Positions 24,301 through 39,300 of a stretch of DNA of 64,000 nucleotides are shown here, in pieces. The stretch spans positions 242,501 through 306,500 of the forward strand of contig CAUJNA010003319.1 in NCBI GenBank assembly GCA_963377175.1, given 5' to 3'. This DNA comes from Effrenium voratum. Taxonomy: Eukaryota; Sar; Dinophyceae; Suessiales; Symbiodiniaceae. The notes under the pieces were generated by a model. It ran no database searches, had not been told where the DNA came from, and was given only the letters and a program-made list of their open reading frames with translations. The number at the start of each line of letters is the position of its first letter. Within the stretch, counting starts at the first letter, position 1. The translations under genes and the position numbers were made by a program.

Positions 24301-27300
24301 GCAACCATTTTCATGGCTTCAAACTGGGAACCCATTCTGCAAAACTCATGAAGTGGCACACCAAAACACCTGGTTCCCCAAAATATATTTTCAACTAAGC
24401 AAGTGGAGTGGATCAGACATGGCACCAACATGGTAAGCGGCTCAAGGTCCATCCGTTAGGAACCCCGGATCGTAGCGTGTGACGTTTCAAGGGGAACCCT
24501 AGCCTCCGCACCATCGTTAAACAAACTCCAAGCAGGAGACACTGAACAACTGGGTGTTGCTAAAACAGTCTTCCCAAAAAGCGCTGTGTCCAGAACACGG
24601 CCAGACAAGCGACCGGCCAAAACTAACCTTTCGGTAGATTAAAAAGGACAATGAAGGAAAATCATTCAATTTCTCAAAAAGTCGTCAACAAGCTGAGTTA
24701 AGCCATGGAAACTTGAGAAAGCCACGAAAACAGTTCATCCAACTTCTTAGACTAAGGGAAAAGCGGACGCCCGGATGGCGTTGGGCGATGTCGACTCCTC
24801 ATCGCTCCCGCAAGACGCTTCTGGCAGGCCGAAGATGCTCGTCACCTGCGCCTCCAGGCCCTTCAGGTTTGTTCTCCTCAGATCCGACCCCTCGAGCCCT
24901 TCCTACGAAACAATGAGAGAAGACTCTGACCAGGCTGAGGCTGGGCGAAAGAGTGGGACACGAAAACCGAGGCAAACTCTTTAAGGGGCGGCTAATCGGC
25001 AGCCGAAAAGAGAACAGCGACATCTTGGACCTGGACGGCCGGGGACTGGGGGACTGAAAGCCTCTGAAGAGGAAACGCCCGTTCGCGCGAGATCTTGCGG
25101 GTCTTGACGCGACACAGAAGCAAGCATCGTTTCAGAAGTCCCTAGCCGGCCCTTGCCAGGCAAGGGATGCTGCACACCAGACGCAAAATTAAACAGGACG
25201 TCTTTCCAAACAACATTCCTGCAGCCCACCTTATCCAAGTTTTGTTCGTAGGTGGGGAGTAATTCGCCCCTGTTCAAATTTCGAAGGCTGAACCTTTCAA
25301 ACGGTGGGCCAAACCAAACCGCTGTTGTAATACGTGCGTCCACCCAGCCCTGTGGGTTCCGAACACCTCCAGGACCCTTGGCCCCAGAAGTTTGGAGCAC
25401 CCAGGACTTAGGACGGCTGCATCAACGCCACGCCCCACAAGATGTTAGTGTAGGATTCCTACCAGGAACCGACCTAGCCCCATTGAGAACCGCTCCCACG
25501 CGGTCGTGATGAAGAGGGGTGAAATGAACCACCTGGAAAGTGAACACGGACTACGTCATAGAGAGTCATAGCAAATCAGAGCAAGTAGCATAAAGACAAT
25601 ACGGACCCTCTTCAATATGCTTGTGAGGGTTTTGGCAATATGTTTGCCACAAGGGCGCGTTGGATGGGCCCTGCCCCAGGCAAAGCCAACGAAAGGAGTG
25701 GGAGTGACCTAGCAAGAACCGAAGGATTGGCCCAAAAAGTCCAGACTTTGCATTTACACCTAGAATGATACTCAGCACGGCAGTGGAACTGAGCTACGTG
25801 CAACTGAGTCCAATACAGTGGCATCTTCAAACTTACCGCCTGAATATTTTCACCTTGAAATCTCAGTCATGCTTTGGATGTGCGCTAGTTTCGAATTGGT
25901 TTGCAATTGGTTTGGTATCGGGTTCGCAAGTCCAAAAAATGGCAAGTAGGGGCCATTAAGGCCCATCGAGGGTTAACCTTCTGTACCGGATATCAGTATT
26001 GGAACCTAGATCGCACATCCAGTCATTCAGTGTCTGGGTTTACAGTGGCAATTTCAAAAAGTCTGCAAGGCCTATAGTTCCAAAAAGGATCACACATTTC
26101 AACCCCAACTCCTATCTAAAAGTCGCTTTCGCACAATCGCCTCAGATCGAAACCGAGAGTCAGTAGCTGGATCGCCTGCTTCACCTGCAAGCCGAGGCGG
26201 CAGATGCCCGAAATATTCGAGTAAGGAACTCACTTCCCCAGTTCGATGGCCCCAAAAAAGTATCCAAACTGTGTTTGTTTACGGTTGATATGGTCTGCTC
26301 AAAAAGTAGCAAGCCCAGGAACTCAGGAAGTGAGGGAACCGCTCTATGACACCGAATTTTGCCGGGGTTTTGTCGCTATGCTTGCGTTACTTGCTGTTTT
26401 TAGGGCATCCAACGCATGAGGAAAAATTGACATCCACATGTTGGCTTTCCTTGGGGGTAAACTTGACACGGACTATTCAGCACCACGAATTCGGGGGAAC
26501 CCTGTTAGCTTTGCCTGGCTCTTGCCAACGTAGCCTAGCGGTTTCCTTTTTGGATGGCGGATCCTAGCCCATCTATCATCTATCCATTTCCCCCCCATAG
26601 TGACATCCGCAAATTGGACCTCTGACAATGTGACCACGGACCCACAGGCTTGGCATTACAGGAATCCGGAATCACTTCTAGGGCGTTTTTGCAGCAGTTT
26701 GATGAAACAATGTAAAAACAAACAAAAAAACACTTTTTACCTTAATGTTGTCAATGATTTATTAATTTTCGAAATTTATGCTAATAATTTAGCACCATCA
26801 TCACCAAATTTATTACCTCTTAATTATAGGCTGTAAATATATTATAATTTCAATTTGTTCAGGGCCTACGTTTCGTTTCCAAGGGGATCTACAAAGGTCG
26901 GCCACTGCATCCATGGCAAAGCTTTCTATCTCTCTCCCTCTAGCCGCTCCAGCCAAGTGAGGAACTGTCGGGCAAGGAAACCCATAGCTGACTTTGAGCA
27001 GGCCGCCCTTTTTGCTTAAATGAAAGGCAACTTCCTAAGGGGCGGGCCCACAGTTTCTCACAATCTGAGTGGGTGGCTTTCCTCGAAAACTGCCTCCGCT
27101 TTTGCCCAACCGAATGTACTGATTGATTCCAACACAAGGTTCCTTTTGGTTCATTGACCCCTTGTCAATTACACGCTGCACCTTTGGTGGGATATGGGTG
27201 TGTCCTTTTGTGAGGGGCCCTTGCGAAAAACATCGCCAGGACTGAGTATCCCAAAAAATCCACAGACACACCCATATGCTGGCCATGTCCTTGAACTCCG

Positions 27301-30300
27301 ATCAGTAGCTCCTAAACCGCTCCCTATTTAAAAACAAATTTGGATACCCCCTGCCCCCTGCTCCAGATTACGGCCCTTTTCCAACCAGCAGCTATTTCAG
27401 AGGGCCGCATTCCCTACGTTAACTGGCCCCATTATTTTATTGTCAAAGTCACCCAAGTGATAGTCTAAAGGGAACCACCAACTTTCATTTGCTTAAGCCA
27501 CCTGGAAACAAATCCTGTAGTGATAGATTCCCTTTACCAGCAACAAAGAAAAATACAACATATTCATTTCAGAAAATGGAAGTTGACAACCCCGAGAAAA
27601 AGGTCAAACCAATGACCACTCACTTTTGGGCCAAAAAGGCGATGTTTAATTTACAACCAAAAGGAAAATCCAGGGCCCCCAGCTTCCAGCCTTCCCCGCA
27701 AGTTCTGTCGCGCGCGGTTTCCGCGCGAAACTCGCCTCGTCCAGGCGCTGCTTCCTTGCGAGCGCCAGGCATGAGAGCTCCGCCTCAAAGCGCGCCGGGG
27801 TCCTGCGAATGCGCCCGAGAAGTCGGGTGGATTTATAACCATTATTTAAATAAACAGCACATGTGTTGGAAATTCAGAATTGTTCCCAACGGATGTGGAA
27901 ACGTGGCCTTGGAGCAAGTGGTTAGCAACCCTCGGTTAATCCACTGCAAGCCTTGCAACTGTTGCGGGACATTCAACGGTTTCTATGAAATTAGATAAGT
28001 CCCAGTCATCTCAGTAGCAAGCCCATGTTGGATGGTGACAAACTGCCCAATGGCCCCCTTCTATTCTTCCATTCTGAATTGGAGTCCAACATTTGTGTGC
28101 TTCAAGGGAAAGAAACGTGTGGACCCGCAATGGAAACGTCCACGCCATGCTCCTTCCAGTGTCACGTTGGGCCAATCCGAAGCACCACAAAAAAAAAAAA
28201 CTTCCAAGCCACGGGGAACCCATATGGCCACATGGGCCACAGCAATTTGCTGTGGAGATTTCTGCAACCACCAGCCATGAGGAGGGTGTTTTAATGAAGC
28301 ACCCCTGACGGGTTCAACGCACCTGAAGTAAGCAACCCGCTTGGAGGACCTACACGGTGAGCTCGCCGTTGCTTGGCGGCTGTTCTGGGCTGTTGACCCC
28401 TCAGCAAAAAGCTTAGCATTTTGTGGGTCCAATGGAAAATATGCTGCTTCCCCCCAAAAAAAAGTCAAACAATCCAACCAAATGGCCATCAGGATAGAAT
28501 AGGCAGACCCCTTTCATGGAACAAAAGGACACCTTGGGCGGCGCAAGCGGCCCGACGGGCAAAAGGCTCCACTCCTGTCCGGGCGCTTCAGACGCATCTG
28601 CTTCACCATAAAGTGCATCAGGCACATGCCCTGCTGCATGCCCAGTCCGACGCCTGAACCAAAGGCTGGGTGACATGTCGAAAACCTGAGATGCCATGAC
28701 TGGGCTGCCCTCAGATCCCCAATCCCCTGCTCAAGGTTTAACGTTTAGTCGACTCAAGGAAACTCCCACTACACACTAAAAAGCAAAAAAGCTAAGGGGA
28801 TGGCTGGGAGCCACCAAAATGAGACACCTTTTAAAGCTTTAGCTTTTGAGGGAATCCGAGTGAGAAACCTATCAGCTATTGGAATGGACCTGGGCTTGGC
28901 TACACAAATCCTCCAAAATGGTTAGTGGACGTAGGTTATGTCCAAAGAGACCCCCAAAACATCTCAAACTACAAATAAGTACACCCATTTCGACAAAGGC
29001 CAACACCAAACTTCAAACCGGCCGGGCCAATCACCCGGTAACCCGAACACCTTTAGTTTTCTGCGCAAGTCACTTGATACCCATTCAAGTCGCAACTCAC
29101 ATGTGCGCCAGTGAGTTGCTGCCACTTTGACAAGGTCTCTTGGGAACAGGCAACCTTCAAACGCAGGCTGAAGATCCTTGAGTTGACCTATCTCAAGCCA
29201 ACTGTTGTTTTGTAACAAGCGTTCACATCATCAATGCTAGACCATGGTTTCAGGTATCTTTGGCGAAGAAAAGCCTTAGGTAAGGGCACCCCTTGTGACC
29301 AATCGACACCGCACAAAGATTCATGGATCGGTTGCAGGGTGATCTTCACATCTAGTTGCAGGGCATTGTCTCCAAGACGGGGAACCATGCGCTTCAGATT
29401 CCACTTGGCTTCCGCCGGTGATGTGTAGAGTGACCCACAAAGGGTGGTTGGGGTGGGTGGAGGGTTCTTCACAAGCTGAACAGCGGCCCTATAACGAAGT
29501 GGGGGGGAGGGGAGGTTGAGGAGGAGGGCATGGGAACACACAATGAGGACGCTAATGGATAAGTAGGTGGACAATAAAGAAGGTGCCGCTTGTGATGTTT
29601 TTTTTGGGGGGGGGCTGCTGGTGATGCTAGATGTGGGAAGCCAAAGCCACAAAAGCCACCAAAGGCCAAAGGTCAATGGAAAAACTCGCAAAAGCCACTC
29701 CCGAAAAAAAGAAGAACAAAACACATCCTTAAAGTAAATAAATAAAGAAGAAAAAAAAGGAAGGAAGAAAAAGAAGGAAGGAACAAAGGAACAAAAGAAC
29801 AAAGGACATACATCAAACAAGAAGAACAACAAGAAAAACAAAAGAACCAACAAACGAAACAAGGAAGGAAGGAAGGAAGGAAGGAAGGAAGGAAGGAAGG
29901 AAGGAAGGAAGGAAGGAAGGAAGGAAGGAAGGAAGGAAGGAAGGAAGGAAGGAAGGAAGGAGTGAAGAAAAGGAAAGGAAGCAAAACTCACGAAATACAT
30001 AAGGAAAGAAAGGAAGGAAGGAATAAAGAAAGCAATAAAGAAATAAAGAAACAATACATAACAAAAGGGACAAATCAAACATATTGACATACAGAAGGAA
30101 TACATAAAGAAAGAAAGAAACAAATGATTAAAGAAAGAAGGACACACACACTAATAATTCAATACCACAGTTTTTGTTTTTAAAAGAACACACAACAATC
30201 ATGAACTTTTCATATGAATAAACATAAAAAGAAAAACATAACGATTAAACAAACACAAAGGCTTCACAAAGGAAAGCCATACGTACTGTACGGCGGCCCT

Positions 30301-33300
30301 CCAGAAACACAGAAATCGACTCACCCCAAAGCGCTCGTCGCCTTCCGTGGTGACGTGTAGCTTGTGCTGTGAGAGCTTGGTGAGTTCCTGAACCTCGAAG
30401 AAGGATGCCACGGAGGCATCGGTCCTGATATCCTGGTCCGGTGCAAAACCCTGAGGTTTTACCTCTGCTGTTTCTTGCCTGGAATTTGGACCCCAGCAAA
30501 CAACTACATGTTTTGCCTGGTTAGTAGAAAACAAAGGGGACACCAAAAAAGCGAACAGTCCAAAAAGGGGAGCTAATTCTTGGGAAGCTTTTGTGGTCAA
30601 AACTTGTTGTTCTCCTTTTCCGCCTGTGACAATCGCAGCGGGTGCATTTTTGTTGGCTCCAGGTCGAAACTCCCTTCTATGGGTCTTGGTCAGTACGGCC
30701 ACGGCTCTACACTGGTTAGTCCACAACCCCAATTGAACAGAAGCCCTGCCACCAGGTTTTCTGGCGGTCTGCACCATGGCAGTGCAGCACTTGAGTCACC
30801 ATCAAAGCCAGTGAAGTCTTTTTCCGGGCGTCGTTCCGCGGCTTTCCAGGAGAAATCTGGCTAGTGACTAGTAAATCCTCTTCTTCTTTTTTTCTGGGGG
30901 GCGTTCCCGCGAGCCAGCCAGATTTTTGCGCGAAAGCCTTGGAAAGCGAAGCTATTCCCTCTTTGGGCCAACGGGCCTCCGCCGTGGTGCCGGTGTTCAG
31001 GTAGGTGCAGGCCGCCAATGTGACCGCCAGGAATTGCCTCAGCTACGAAAAAGAATCCCACCCCGTCCGGGTCCACACATCTTCATCCGGACTTCCAAAC
31101 ACAAAGGAAATGGGCGGCCAGAAAATTATCATCAAATTCCAGATTCTCCTGCCTGGTCAAATTGCATTTTGAGGGAAGCATCTGGCAAGGCCTCCTGACT
31201 CCCGAAACACACAAATCCATGCGAATTCAGTTGGGTCTGCCGTTATTTACACCCGAATTGGTAGAGTAGTTTGCTCCGGCATTCATAAGCCCCCTAGTTC
31301 ATTGATTCACGCTGTGTGCCAGGCAGCCCGAATCGCATCTTTTTGAACACACTCCTATGAATCCGTGTTGGCGCATCCAGAGTCGCCTACTGATGTGATG
31401 TAAGGTCATTCACGCCTGAGGATATTTTGGTGCAGCCTCTGTTCCAGCCTATTGCAGGGCTCCTAGGCTTCTCAATTGAACATCAAAACGGGAACCTCCA
31501 GCTTGTTCCCTTTCAAATTAACATGGCCTCCCCCCAACCAGGAGGTTCATGAAGGTCTTTCTCACAAAGCTAGTCCCCTAAAAATGGCAGGCTTCCTTTT
31601 GACAATACCAACCAATAGAGATGGGGGCACCCAGTTCGCCTCGAAACACCCCCCCCTCACCCCAAACCCAACCACCCCCCCTCCAAGGCGCCTCAGCGAC
31701 TCGGACTCGCGGAGCTGTCGGCAGGCCTTCTGCACGCAAGCCAGCTGCTGGCTGAGCTGGTCCATGGTCGCCGGCATGGACTGGCTTAGGTCTAGCAGCC
31801 TCCCAGTGGCTGATGTTTGTGCCGCAGGGAACGGGGAATCGGAGGCTTTTTGGAGTTGTGAGTTTTGGTGTCTGGTTTCTTTGTTTGGGGGGGGTGACCG
31901 GGTGGGGGCAACATGGCCACAGGGCTGGTAAAGGAAGAATTGCAAAACGCAAGCACAAGGTGCATCGCAAGCCCTCTGGCCTGCGAGAAGGATTAGCCAA
32001 GACCTCATATCTCAGTTGGATGTTGCTACCATCAACCTCCCCCAAACTGCAAAAACAGCGGCGGGGGATACATACATTGAGTTGTGTAGGTGGTATATAT
32101 ATATATACACATACACACCTGTGCATGCACAGCCGCTGACAAAGATGGGACACCTCCATGCCGAAAGGCTAGTTGACAACTCAACCCTCGCAGCACCTCC
32201 CATTTTGAAGGGAAAACTGAACTTGGTTGTTGCGGACTTCCGTTGGAATCGGGTCATCGCAATGCCCCTGTGGCCCCTCACTCTTTAAACTAGAGCGAGT
32301 TCTCGAGCCAAGTGGCGGGGACTGGTCCACCAGTTTTCCACCACCACCCGCCCACCCTCATATTCGTGCCATTTCCGGGCTGACCTTTCACACACAAGTT
32401 CAACCCAGACTCATTTCAAACGCACCAAATGGAGGAAATGATGATTCACATATCCCCCCAGTCCCCACTGTCTACAGAAAAGGGGGGGGAGGAGGACCAG
32501 CCGAACTTGCTCAATGAAACCTGCCCGGAGACCCACCTGAGCCGGAAGTTCAGGTCCGGGATCCGCAGCAGCGGCAGCAGTGCCTGCTCCAAGCCGCGCA
32601 GCGCACCCATCTTGCGCCCGAAGGCGTAATCCTGCGAGCCGACTGGGACTTGGCGTGCGAGACATCGGGACTTCGGGTGGAATCCCTGGGGGCAACCAGC
32701 AATACGTCGGCTGGGCTATGCGTATGAAAGCGTGACCCCCCCCACCCAAGGACAATTCAACAACTCGCCAAACAACAAGTTGATGTTGGAACCACGCTTC
32801 ACACATCTGCTGTCAAGACAAGGTTCCAAGGAAGTATATACTCGTATTAGAGGGAACCCCCAGCCCTTGACAGCTATAGGTTCAAGGGGATTGCTTCTCA
32901 CTTTGTCTCGTGTTCTCCACTTTCCTTGCGTCTGGTAGGACAGAGCACCTTTGCCTAAAGTGGTAGTTGCATGTCAACTTGGTGCTGCATGATTTGGCTA
33001 GTCTGCCTCAAACACCACCAACATCACCGCACCACCACCGCTTGTCAAAGCTGAATTGAATCGTGGAATACCTCTGCCTGAACAATACTGCATCCACTTC
33101 GGGTCAATCATCTGAATACTCTACGTCAACAATACTGAGCCTTTGCAATTCAGGGGTGGGTTGCTTGACGTATTGAATAAACATTCCGTAAGGACGGGAT
33201 TCTAATAGAAATTATGTGATTCACAATCTAGATATAATTTCTTTGTTTAACCGGATTTCAACTAGGTGCTAATTGAAATTATGTATTTCAATTTAGATTG

Positions 33301-36300
33301 ATAAAGTGAGTTTAAATCCAGAAATAGCTTTTAGCTGTTTTATTCAATAGAATTCACAAATGAATTACCGCAGCGCAAGTGCTAATTTCAACTGGAGTTT
33401 TGATAACATTTCCTTTTTTGAGATGCGTTCAGTTATATTTCAATAAATAGTCTTATTTCAATTCAGATTTCAACGGTGACTACCTTTTCCAGAAGGACTT
33501 GCTCATTTTTTTGCGAGAAGTTAGATGGAACTTAACAAGGAAGGCCTCCTAGAAGACATCCCGATAATAGGGTCTCCTAAAAGATGAGTCTGCCAATTGC
33601 AATTTTGATTCTACAGATGGGATTCCTTTCCCAAAAAGATTTGTTCAATGTTTAGCTTCTCTGCTTTTGGACAGTTTCGAGTTTTGTTGGGGTCGAGGCT
33701 TTGCAGAATTGATTTTGGGACAGCTCCACATGGGAGGGTCCCTCGAAGACAGATTTCCTCTGTAGGGATTCCCTGTGCCATGTTGGGGAAAAAAGTGTCA
33801 CAAAGGGCAAACAAAAGTGTGAAAAAGTGCCATGTTGGGATTCTCTGTAGGGCAAATACAAGTCACAAGGGCTGGCTATGGTGTCATTCCCGGACCGGCA
33901 AGTAGCCATCCTCCAGCTCTTGGAGCTCGGCGCCGGCGGGCCAGTACTTCACAAGCTGCTCCCAGCCCTGGCCAACAAATCTTTGGCCCATGAGTTTCCC
34001 TTGAAAAGTTGGTGCCATTGGGAAATACAGGGAACTTTGACCATCATATGAACCTAACGTTGGCTTAAACATCTTGTCTAGATGGGGGTGAACTTGGGCC
34101 CATACGCGCCCCTTGCCTGTTTCGTCCTTTCTACATGCGCCCAGCTAAATCCCCTCAATACCATTGGGGCGCGAACAGCGGGCGTCTAATAGTTGATGAC
34201 TGAGTGATCGAAACACCAAATACTATCATCCCAAAAGCATCGAGCAGAATGGCAAGAAAAACGTGGCTTGGGGGGGTGATTTCGATGTAACCCTTGAAGG
34301 AAACACGCCATCTATCAGGTCAACGAGGGAAGCCAGCCCAATGGCTTCGTTTTGACGCCAAGTTTAGGAACATAAAGGAGCCCTCGCTCGCATGTCGTGT
34401 AGAATCCAATTTCAGGGTGCTCCTTGATGTTAAGAAATTGTCTTATTTCAATATGTACAAAATCAAAACCAATCTATCCCCTTTGAACAATCTTCACAGG
34501 CAAGCACACCCTCCCCCCAAAGCAACAATAGCCCCTCCCCAACATAAATATGCCGGTTGTCATAGATTGCAGTGAAATCCAACAACCCAAGAACAAAAAC
34601 GCACCCTTCAACAAACTGGGTGTTAAAAAAGTAGTCTGGTCAGTCTGGTCATGCGGATTTGTTTTTGAACATCCCTTTGCTTAACCAACAAAAACAACGG
34701 GTTGACCATCTTGAGTAAGTAAAATAACGTCGCCAAACGAGGCAAAATAAGGGTGGCAGTGGGAAAACCGCCAAGTTGAATCACCCTTTCCAACAGTCGG
34801 TAGAGTCTGTAGCCGCGGGCTTGTCTAAAATGGACCGAATAACTGTGTGGGGTTTCTTTTGGATCTCTTCAAAGCCCTTTCAACGGGTACCCTCACAAAA
34901 AGACATACCCGCCACGCCCGGGTCCCAACCACTGCTTTTTGGAGAGTACTTGGGACTTTGGTGGCTGAAAAGCTGCAAGTTGCAGGGTGGCCCGTGTTTC
35001 GCACACTTTGGGCCTTGGGTGTCACTCGCTTTGCCTCCAGCTTCCTTCCACGCAGGTCCAGCGCAGTCGCGGCATCGCAGAGCCAGGGCACGTCGAGGGC
35101 TCGCAGCGCCACCCCTTGAGTCGGTTGAGCTCTCGACCCATGGGCCGATGTCCAACCTCTAAACATCACCCCTACGCGGCTCATGGGCCAAAAAAAGTGG
35201 AAAAAAGGGAAAACACATATGCGTATGCCCCCTCATGAATTTTAATCAGCCCACAGAACCCGGAGATCAAATGCACAAAGTGAAGGAACCATTCTAAGCG
35301 GCTTGCCGGCCCTTGGCGCATGGGCCGTACTTTTTGGTCGGAGGGATGGGTTGGGAGGGGAGGGGGGCATGAAAGGCAATACCCTTCCACGCAGCAGCTC
35401 GTTCTTTCGCACGCTCTTGACAGAGACGAGCCAAAATGGATTAAGGTCAACATCGAATAAATCTGGAGCACCATGCCATGCCAATGAATCAGGGGTCGTT
35501 CCCCGGTCTGTCAGAATACGTTCATGCTATGCAACTTTGTGGGACTTGCATTGATCTGTCACTGCGCTTTCGACTGCGCCATGCAAAGAAACAAACCTGC
35601 GGCCCACATCACCTGCAATGTTAAAGCAACTATGAGCCTTGGCACCAGCATTTCTCAAGCCAAAGACAAGGAACATGACCGACCGATTTCCATCACCTAA
35701 AGAGCGCCCAGAAAACTGACTTCATCGCAGAATGAAAAAACCGACCACACCATTCAGTCAACGGGAAGAGCCCCCTGCTGATATGAATGTGTCATCAAGG
35801 ACCTACGGAGACCATTTCTTGAGCAGTAAGAAGGAACGCCTTCCCTAGCATACCTGGCGTAACCCATGCACCCCTCTAAGGGCCACTGCAAAACCCTCCC
35901 AGCCCAGGAAATGCTCCATCTGCAGTAATTACTACATTTAACCAGCTGAAATCCAAAAGGGACTGTCACCATGAAGCTCCTTTTGCCACAGAGCCACAAT
36001 CACCACCCGTTTTTTGCCCCGAAGTCTAAGCACAAATAGTTAGTTAGAGGGGCGGATATCCGCACACGTCGGTTGGGGTTATCCGTTAAACCTACAATCA
36101 CACAGGCTTTGGTTGGAGCTGTGAATCTGGTGCCTTCCCGAGCCCGGGTGCAAATATTGCGCGTCACGTCGAAGCACTTGAGGATGACAATGCCTATGCG
36201 CCGACGGCAAGAAGCTCACGTTTTGCTGGTAAAAAGCAAAAGGAGGAACCACCAAAAGGCTGAACAGGACCCATTGTTCAACTTTCATGGCTGTAGCACC

Positions 36301-39300
36301 CTCCCGCCCACTTGTATTTTAGCTGGAAGGCGTTTGTGCTGGGAAGCGAACATGGGAAACATCAAAACAAGGCAAGTGGCAACAAGCTTCGGTCTGGCAA
36401 CCCAACTGGGGATTGACCATTTTGCAGAAGCCACACATGAAGAAAAAGATGAAGAAAGATTTGCTAAGTGTGGCCACGACGCCTTTCTCCTCATCGCGGT
36501 TTCTCTGGGCCGCCAACGCGGCGACTGCGGCCTTCTCTGAGGTGACCTGGTTCTGGAACAGAACCTCGCCGGTCAAACCAGCAGCGCATGGGGCGGAGCG
36601 TATCTCCGTTCATAGGTTTCATCCATCCCATTGGTGTGGGATTTTCTCCACTCAACTTTGGATTGGTCTGGAGAGCCGTATTGATGAGAAGGACTTCCTC
36701 ATGGACCATGTTCCCGCTACAAAGCAAGCCCACCTCTGATAAACCCTTGCAAGGGTCTTCAACCGACATGAATAAACAAGGAAAACTACTTACGCAACGC
36801 AACTGGACCCTGACATTCTGGAATCCTGGAGCAAGCTGGTTCAATAAGGGGATGTCGAGGATAGAAATCCGTCAGGTTGAATCAGGCCTCCGCGTGCGCC
36901 ATGCAGACCCTTCTCCCGAGTCTAACGTGAAGAGAAGGCGAAAGGAAATTTCGCCTAAGACCCGGTAATGTCGCCACAGGGGAGAGCTAAAAAACCAACG
37001 CCCCAAAGGGGCGGGTTCAGCCAGCCGAAGCAAGAAGTGGGACTTCATGGCTCCGCGCGATCCTAGGGAACCCGCTTGGATGGGTTGCAATGGAAAAACA
37101 CCAAGCACATCCTGTCTCGAATCTTGAGAAACACCCAAGAAGTAGGGAGAAGTCACAAAAAAAACATGGATAAACATACCGTGGTTTGTGTTTGTTGCAC
37201 TTGCTTTCTATTCCGGCCACTGGCTTTGATTTTTTGCCGGCCCTTCCCAGCAACTGACAGGAGACAGGTATCCTTCGGATCGACCACAAAAAAACACTAA
37301 TCGTGTTCAAAACTGCTAGGCCCCTTTTTGCACCTGAGATTTACCAGGTCCCAAGGGGCCTCGACTTTTCCATATTGGGCACTTAGAGGGTGGCACTATG
37401 TTGAATTATTTGCTGGCAGCCATGACCAACTTAGGGAATGTCGCATGCTCCGAAAACGTAATGTCAAAACATTGAGCGCAGCCAAATCAAACAACTCATC
37501 CGGCCCCTGATGGTCTCTTTTCGGAGGAATCAACAACCTTCAGGGGTCAGAACTGATCACAACACGCACCCTGTTTTCAAGGATGCCCAGCAGGGATCAT
37601 TCTGTTTCACACCTGGACGTTGCACCAAGTGTGTCATAATCACTTGGTGGCCTCTGCGGCTTCCAGCTTCCTTCACTTCTAGTTCGTTCCTAGCTTCTAA
37701 GACACTTCAAACATCAAATGGCCATCCCCCAAAGCTGTACTCATACCGTACCGCCAGCCACTTTTGCAACACCGGTGACCGCGGCAGACGGAAGGAAGCG
37801 TTTTAGGGGCCCCGACCCCACCAAACAAAAAGGGATTGAAGTAAACATGTGAAATTAATATTAACTAAGCTGGGAAAATGACCAACCCCAACAAACATTG
37901 GCATGCCCATTCTCAGTACTTCTCAATGGATATGTCGAAAAACCACATAATTGCAAGGGGATCCTCAGTGTCAGGCGGATCAACATGACCTGATTTCAGC
38001 CGGCCCAAATCTGCATCCCTTAAGGGACCCTCATTTAGGCACTACAACTACGGGCAAACGGACCAAAGGTTGGAGCCCGGGGTTCGCCTGCAGCTCCGAG
38101 TAGTCAATGTCCGCCAGACTTGAAGTGAGCTGCGCCAGGGCGGGCGACCCTCTGCCCTGGCCCAGGTGGAGCCTGGGCAAACGAGCCGGAACTCGCACCA
38201 CTTCCGAAATTTCGGGAGCGCTTCCCCTCTCAAGCATTCTCAGGGGTCCCGAGTCCAGGTGCCGGGCAAAAGATACACCAAGGTTTCTCTCTTTCTCTCC
38301 TCTCTCTCTCTCTCTCTCTCGGTGTTTCTCTTATCCCAGGTCGACCATCCCCCCTTTTGCAACCGAACCCTGGAATGCTTGGCTGTTTAGTTTTAAGTTG
38401 TTAGGGATTCACCCACCCCCCCAAAAACAAAAACGACCCAAAAAAGGAGCCCCGCTCCTCACCAGGTTCACTGGGCCTCTGAGGCGACCTCTGGAGAGGA
38501 TTGGGAACAAAGGGGACGGCAGAGTCCAACAACGCAACATGACCTCAAAGAAGGTTTTGTGTAGGGGGCCCTTCATTTCCTGTTCTCATGAGATTGGGTC
38601 AAAGTCGATCCGCTTTGAACCGTCGGATTCTTCTCTCATGCCCGGACGGGAAACAAAAGTTAAGCCGTGACTTTGGCGGTGGACCTAAGGGAAAACCCTG
38701 TAACCAGCGCCCCCACTACTGCTTTTTGCACAGTACTTGGGAGTTTGGAAATGAGAGACGGCAGTTGTTGGGGGGTGCTGGCAAAGGTCAGTACTGAGGT
38801 TTTTGGAGTGTCTCCTTGCTGTTGGGGCCGTGGAAAACCAGCGGGCCGAAGGCTTTAAAAGAAACCCGGTTGCAACCAGTGACCGGAGCAAAAGAAAGGA
38901 CACCATTTTTGGGATTGAGCAACTGAACTGAGGCCAAGAACAGGAAAAAAGCGGTGGAACTGAGTTTTGACTTCAAGCTTGGATGTCTTTTTTTTGGCGC
39001 GTTTGGGCGCCCAGTTGCGCCGTTCTTGTGGATTTGGACGGGTTGTGCGCTTGCGGGAAAATCAGCTGGTACCAAAGTGGGAATCGAATGCATCCCTACT
39101 TTGTCAAGGGGACTCAGCTAGAACTAAGACTAGGGCTTCCACGAGGCTGGTGTCATTTGCATTGGTTGGGGGCTGTAACTCCCCACGCAGCTGGTTTTGC
39201 CTCCTTTTACCTCGGATGATTTGAGTTGGGATTGGTGTCATTTGCGGCTCATATGTTCAGACTCTGTTTCATATTTAGCTCGCTTTCCCCCCCCCCACGT

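Noticed and set aside
29188..30147. A 319-codon minus-strand frame rich in Phe, Leu, Ser and Pro, resembling a membrane protein
   Set aside because: It is produced by the GGAA/purine tract and lies inside a formin intron between two phase-matched FH2 exons.
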